This document shows, one piece after another, positions 32,549 to 33,518 of a DNA stretch of 33,518 nt. Both the position numbers and the translations under genes were made by a program. Position 1 is the first letter of the stretch. Every line of letters begins with the position of its first letter. The stretch covers positions 46,232 through 79,749 of the forward strand of contig QZLH01000532.1 in NCBI GenBank assembly GCA_003833135.1, read 5' to 3'. Source of the stretch: Oehlia diaphana (taxonomy: Eukaryota; Glomeromycota; Glomeromycetes; Glomerales; Glomeraceae). The notes beneath the pieces were generated by a model, which saw nothing but the letters and a program-made list of their open reading frames with translations, was not told where the DNA came from and ran no database searches.

Positions 32549-32770
32549 AGCTGGCTCCTGCAAAGTTTTTTTCAACTGAGAGGATAATATTAGGTTTGTT
32601 TTGTTTTTTTCCTGCAATAGCATTCATTTGATTTCTTCTTGAATCATAATCATCTGATCTCCAGAAAATATTATCTCTTTTGTGTATGGGGATCAACTTC
32701 TGCGCCTTTACAAAGAACGCAATGACATGGATATACATACTTCTTTTTGGGCTTTAATAAGTCAGCTATA
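32549..32770 (-). pseudogene. Unassigned minus-strand coding remnant cut by the hAT right end
   Basis: On the minus strand a lysine-rich stretch with a C-x-C-x2-C pattern (KKKYVYPCHCVLCKGAEVDP) can be read from about 32757 to 32690. A different frame then gives NIFWRSDDYDSRRNQMN and NKPNIILSVEKNF down to the hAT terminus. The switch of frame and the abrupt end at the transposon suggest a short zinc-knuckle-like repeat gene broken by the insertion. I do not recognise the family, and it may be non-coding. Confidence 0.3.
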
Positions 32771-32901
32771 GACTTTTTGGTATTATTATTACTCATTTTT
32801 TTTGCTAATTATGTGTTACTAAAAATGGCTAATTATTTACAGTATATTTTTAAGAAACGCAGGTTGAAAGAAATCAATATAATTACTTTTTTTAGTCATA
32901 G

Positions 32902-32991
32902 GCGCTTTGAAGGATCTTATTGCTTATATTTGTTAATACGCGCTCTAAAAGATCTTATTAATCATACGAATGCGCTTTGGAAGATCTTGCA
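32902..32991. repeat. Degenerate 20-bp motif, three copies
   Basis: GCGCTTTGAAGGATCTTATT (32902), GCGCTCTAAAAGATCTTATT (32940) and GCGCTTTGGAAGATCTTGCA (32972) are spaced 38 and 32 bp apart. The surrounding 32771-33250 is AT-rich and I see no convincing gene. The motif could be a regulatory cluster upstream of the gene starting at 33251. Confidence 0.45.
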
Positions 32992-33250
32992 TTTATTTTT
33001 TATGCGTTTACGTGATCACATTTTTTATTTAAAAAGGGGTACGTCTTTTTTTGGAGAGACTTCAGACTCGAAACTTTTTTACCAAGTACAAACATCGTTA
33101 AACACATATATAATAATTAAACAAGTGCCAGGTAAAAATATATTTTTATATATGCGTTAAAGATAACAGCTGTTAGTTAAGTCCGTAACAATAATTTTCA
33201 TTGAAGAGTTTTTTATTCCTATATAATAAATAAGTAGGATCGAGATAGTA

Positions 33251-33518
33251 ATGACGAAAAAGAATGTGCACAGAAGAAATAGAACTAGCGGAACTGATTC
33301 TTCATCATCTAAAGATGATGAATTTGTAAGCTCATCATCATCTTCTGAAGAAGAGTCTGCAAATTCATCATCTTCTGAAGAAGTTGTTAAGTATTTAGAC
33401 TCAAGATCGTACAAAAGACTTAAGAAAAGTATATATTTATTATTAATACGATTTTTTTATTAATTAACAATTGATTTTTATTATTACATATATTTTACAG
33501 AAAGAGGTGTTTATTTGG
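33251..33518 (+). CDS. 5' end of an unknown Ser/Glu-rich protein gene, partial
   Basis: ATG at 33251 opens a frame with a basic start (MTKKNVHRRNR), then a Ser/Asp/Glu-rich low-complexity stretch (DSSSSKDDEF, SSSSSSEEESANSSSSEE) and a basic segment (YLDSRSYKRLKK). A GTATAT donor at 33429 and a TTTTACAG acceptor ending at 33500 bound a 72-bp intron, the same size class as the other genes. After splicing the frame continues KRGVYL to the window edge. The acidic Ser tract resembles casein-kinase-2 target regions of nuclear proteins, but no family can be named from this fragment. Confidence 0.5.

Noticed and set aside
32747..33160. Open frame of 137 codons rich in Phe, Leu, Ile
   Set aside because: It begins with TTG, sits in AT-rich DNA, contains the degenerate 20-bp repeat and resembles no family.

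Overview
The window looks like nuclear DNA of an AT-rich, intron-rich fungus. Most introns are 58 to 112 bp with GT..AG ends. The genes encode standard eukaryotic proteins, including an SMG8-type nonsense-mediated-decay factor, and they sit next to deeply decayed, nested DNA transposons. This best fits an arbuscular mycorrhizal fungus (Glomeromycotina, Rhizophagus-like). That assignment is inference from composition and content, not from a database match.

Layout. About 1-8.8 kb is a repeat desert: a decayed DDE transposase; an array of about 50-bp hairpin units split by a 1.6-kb hAT-like non-autonomous element (near-perfect 8-bp target duplication); a palindromic MITE nested inside that element (about 10-bp target duplication); two Tc1/mariner-type MITEs with TA duplications; a long foldback element; and a dead hAT transposase. 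About 9.1-27.7 kb is a compact gene island with nine housekeeping genes: CWC21/SRRM2-like (-), U1A/U2B''-family (-), adrenodoxin reductase FDXR (+), CENP-H (+), mitochondrial DNA polymerase gamma (+), SMG8 (-), ribosomal eL21 (-), ribosomal uS4/RPS9 (+) and RVB2/Reptin (-). About 27.8-33.2 kb is again repeat-rich, with a second copy of the palindromic MITE and a complete but dead 3.5-kb hAT element carrying 12-bp subterminal repeats. The first exons of a Ser/Glu-rich protein run off the right edge at 33.25 kb.

Functional themes. CWC21 and U1A/U2B'' act in splicing. SMG8 acts in mRNA surveillance through the SMG1 kinase, and RVB2 belongs to the R2TP-type AAA+ machinery that assembles PIKK kinases such as SMG1. 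FDXR and POLG are mitochondrial. eL21 and uS4 are head-to-head ribosomal genes sharing a 351-bp promoter. U1A/U2B'' and FDXR share a 149-bp divergent promoter. CACGTGA or TCACGTGA motifs lie upstream of CENP-H, SMG8, the eL21/uS4 pair and RVB2, suggesting a common bHLH (Cbf1-like) input.

The most novel material is the palindromic MITE family with 10-bp target duplications, the hairpin-unit satellite with its datable nested insertions, an unusually long structured first intron in uS4, and an SMG8 gene that appears to lack the C-terminal kinase-inhibitory region and uses one GC-AG intron.
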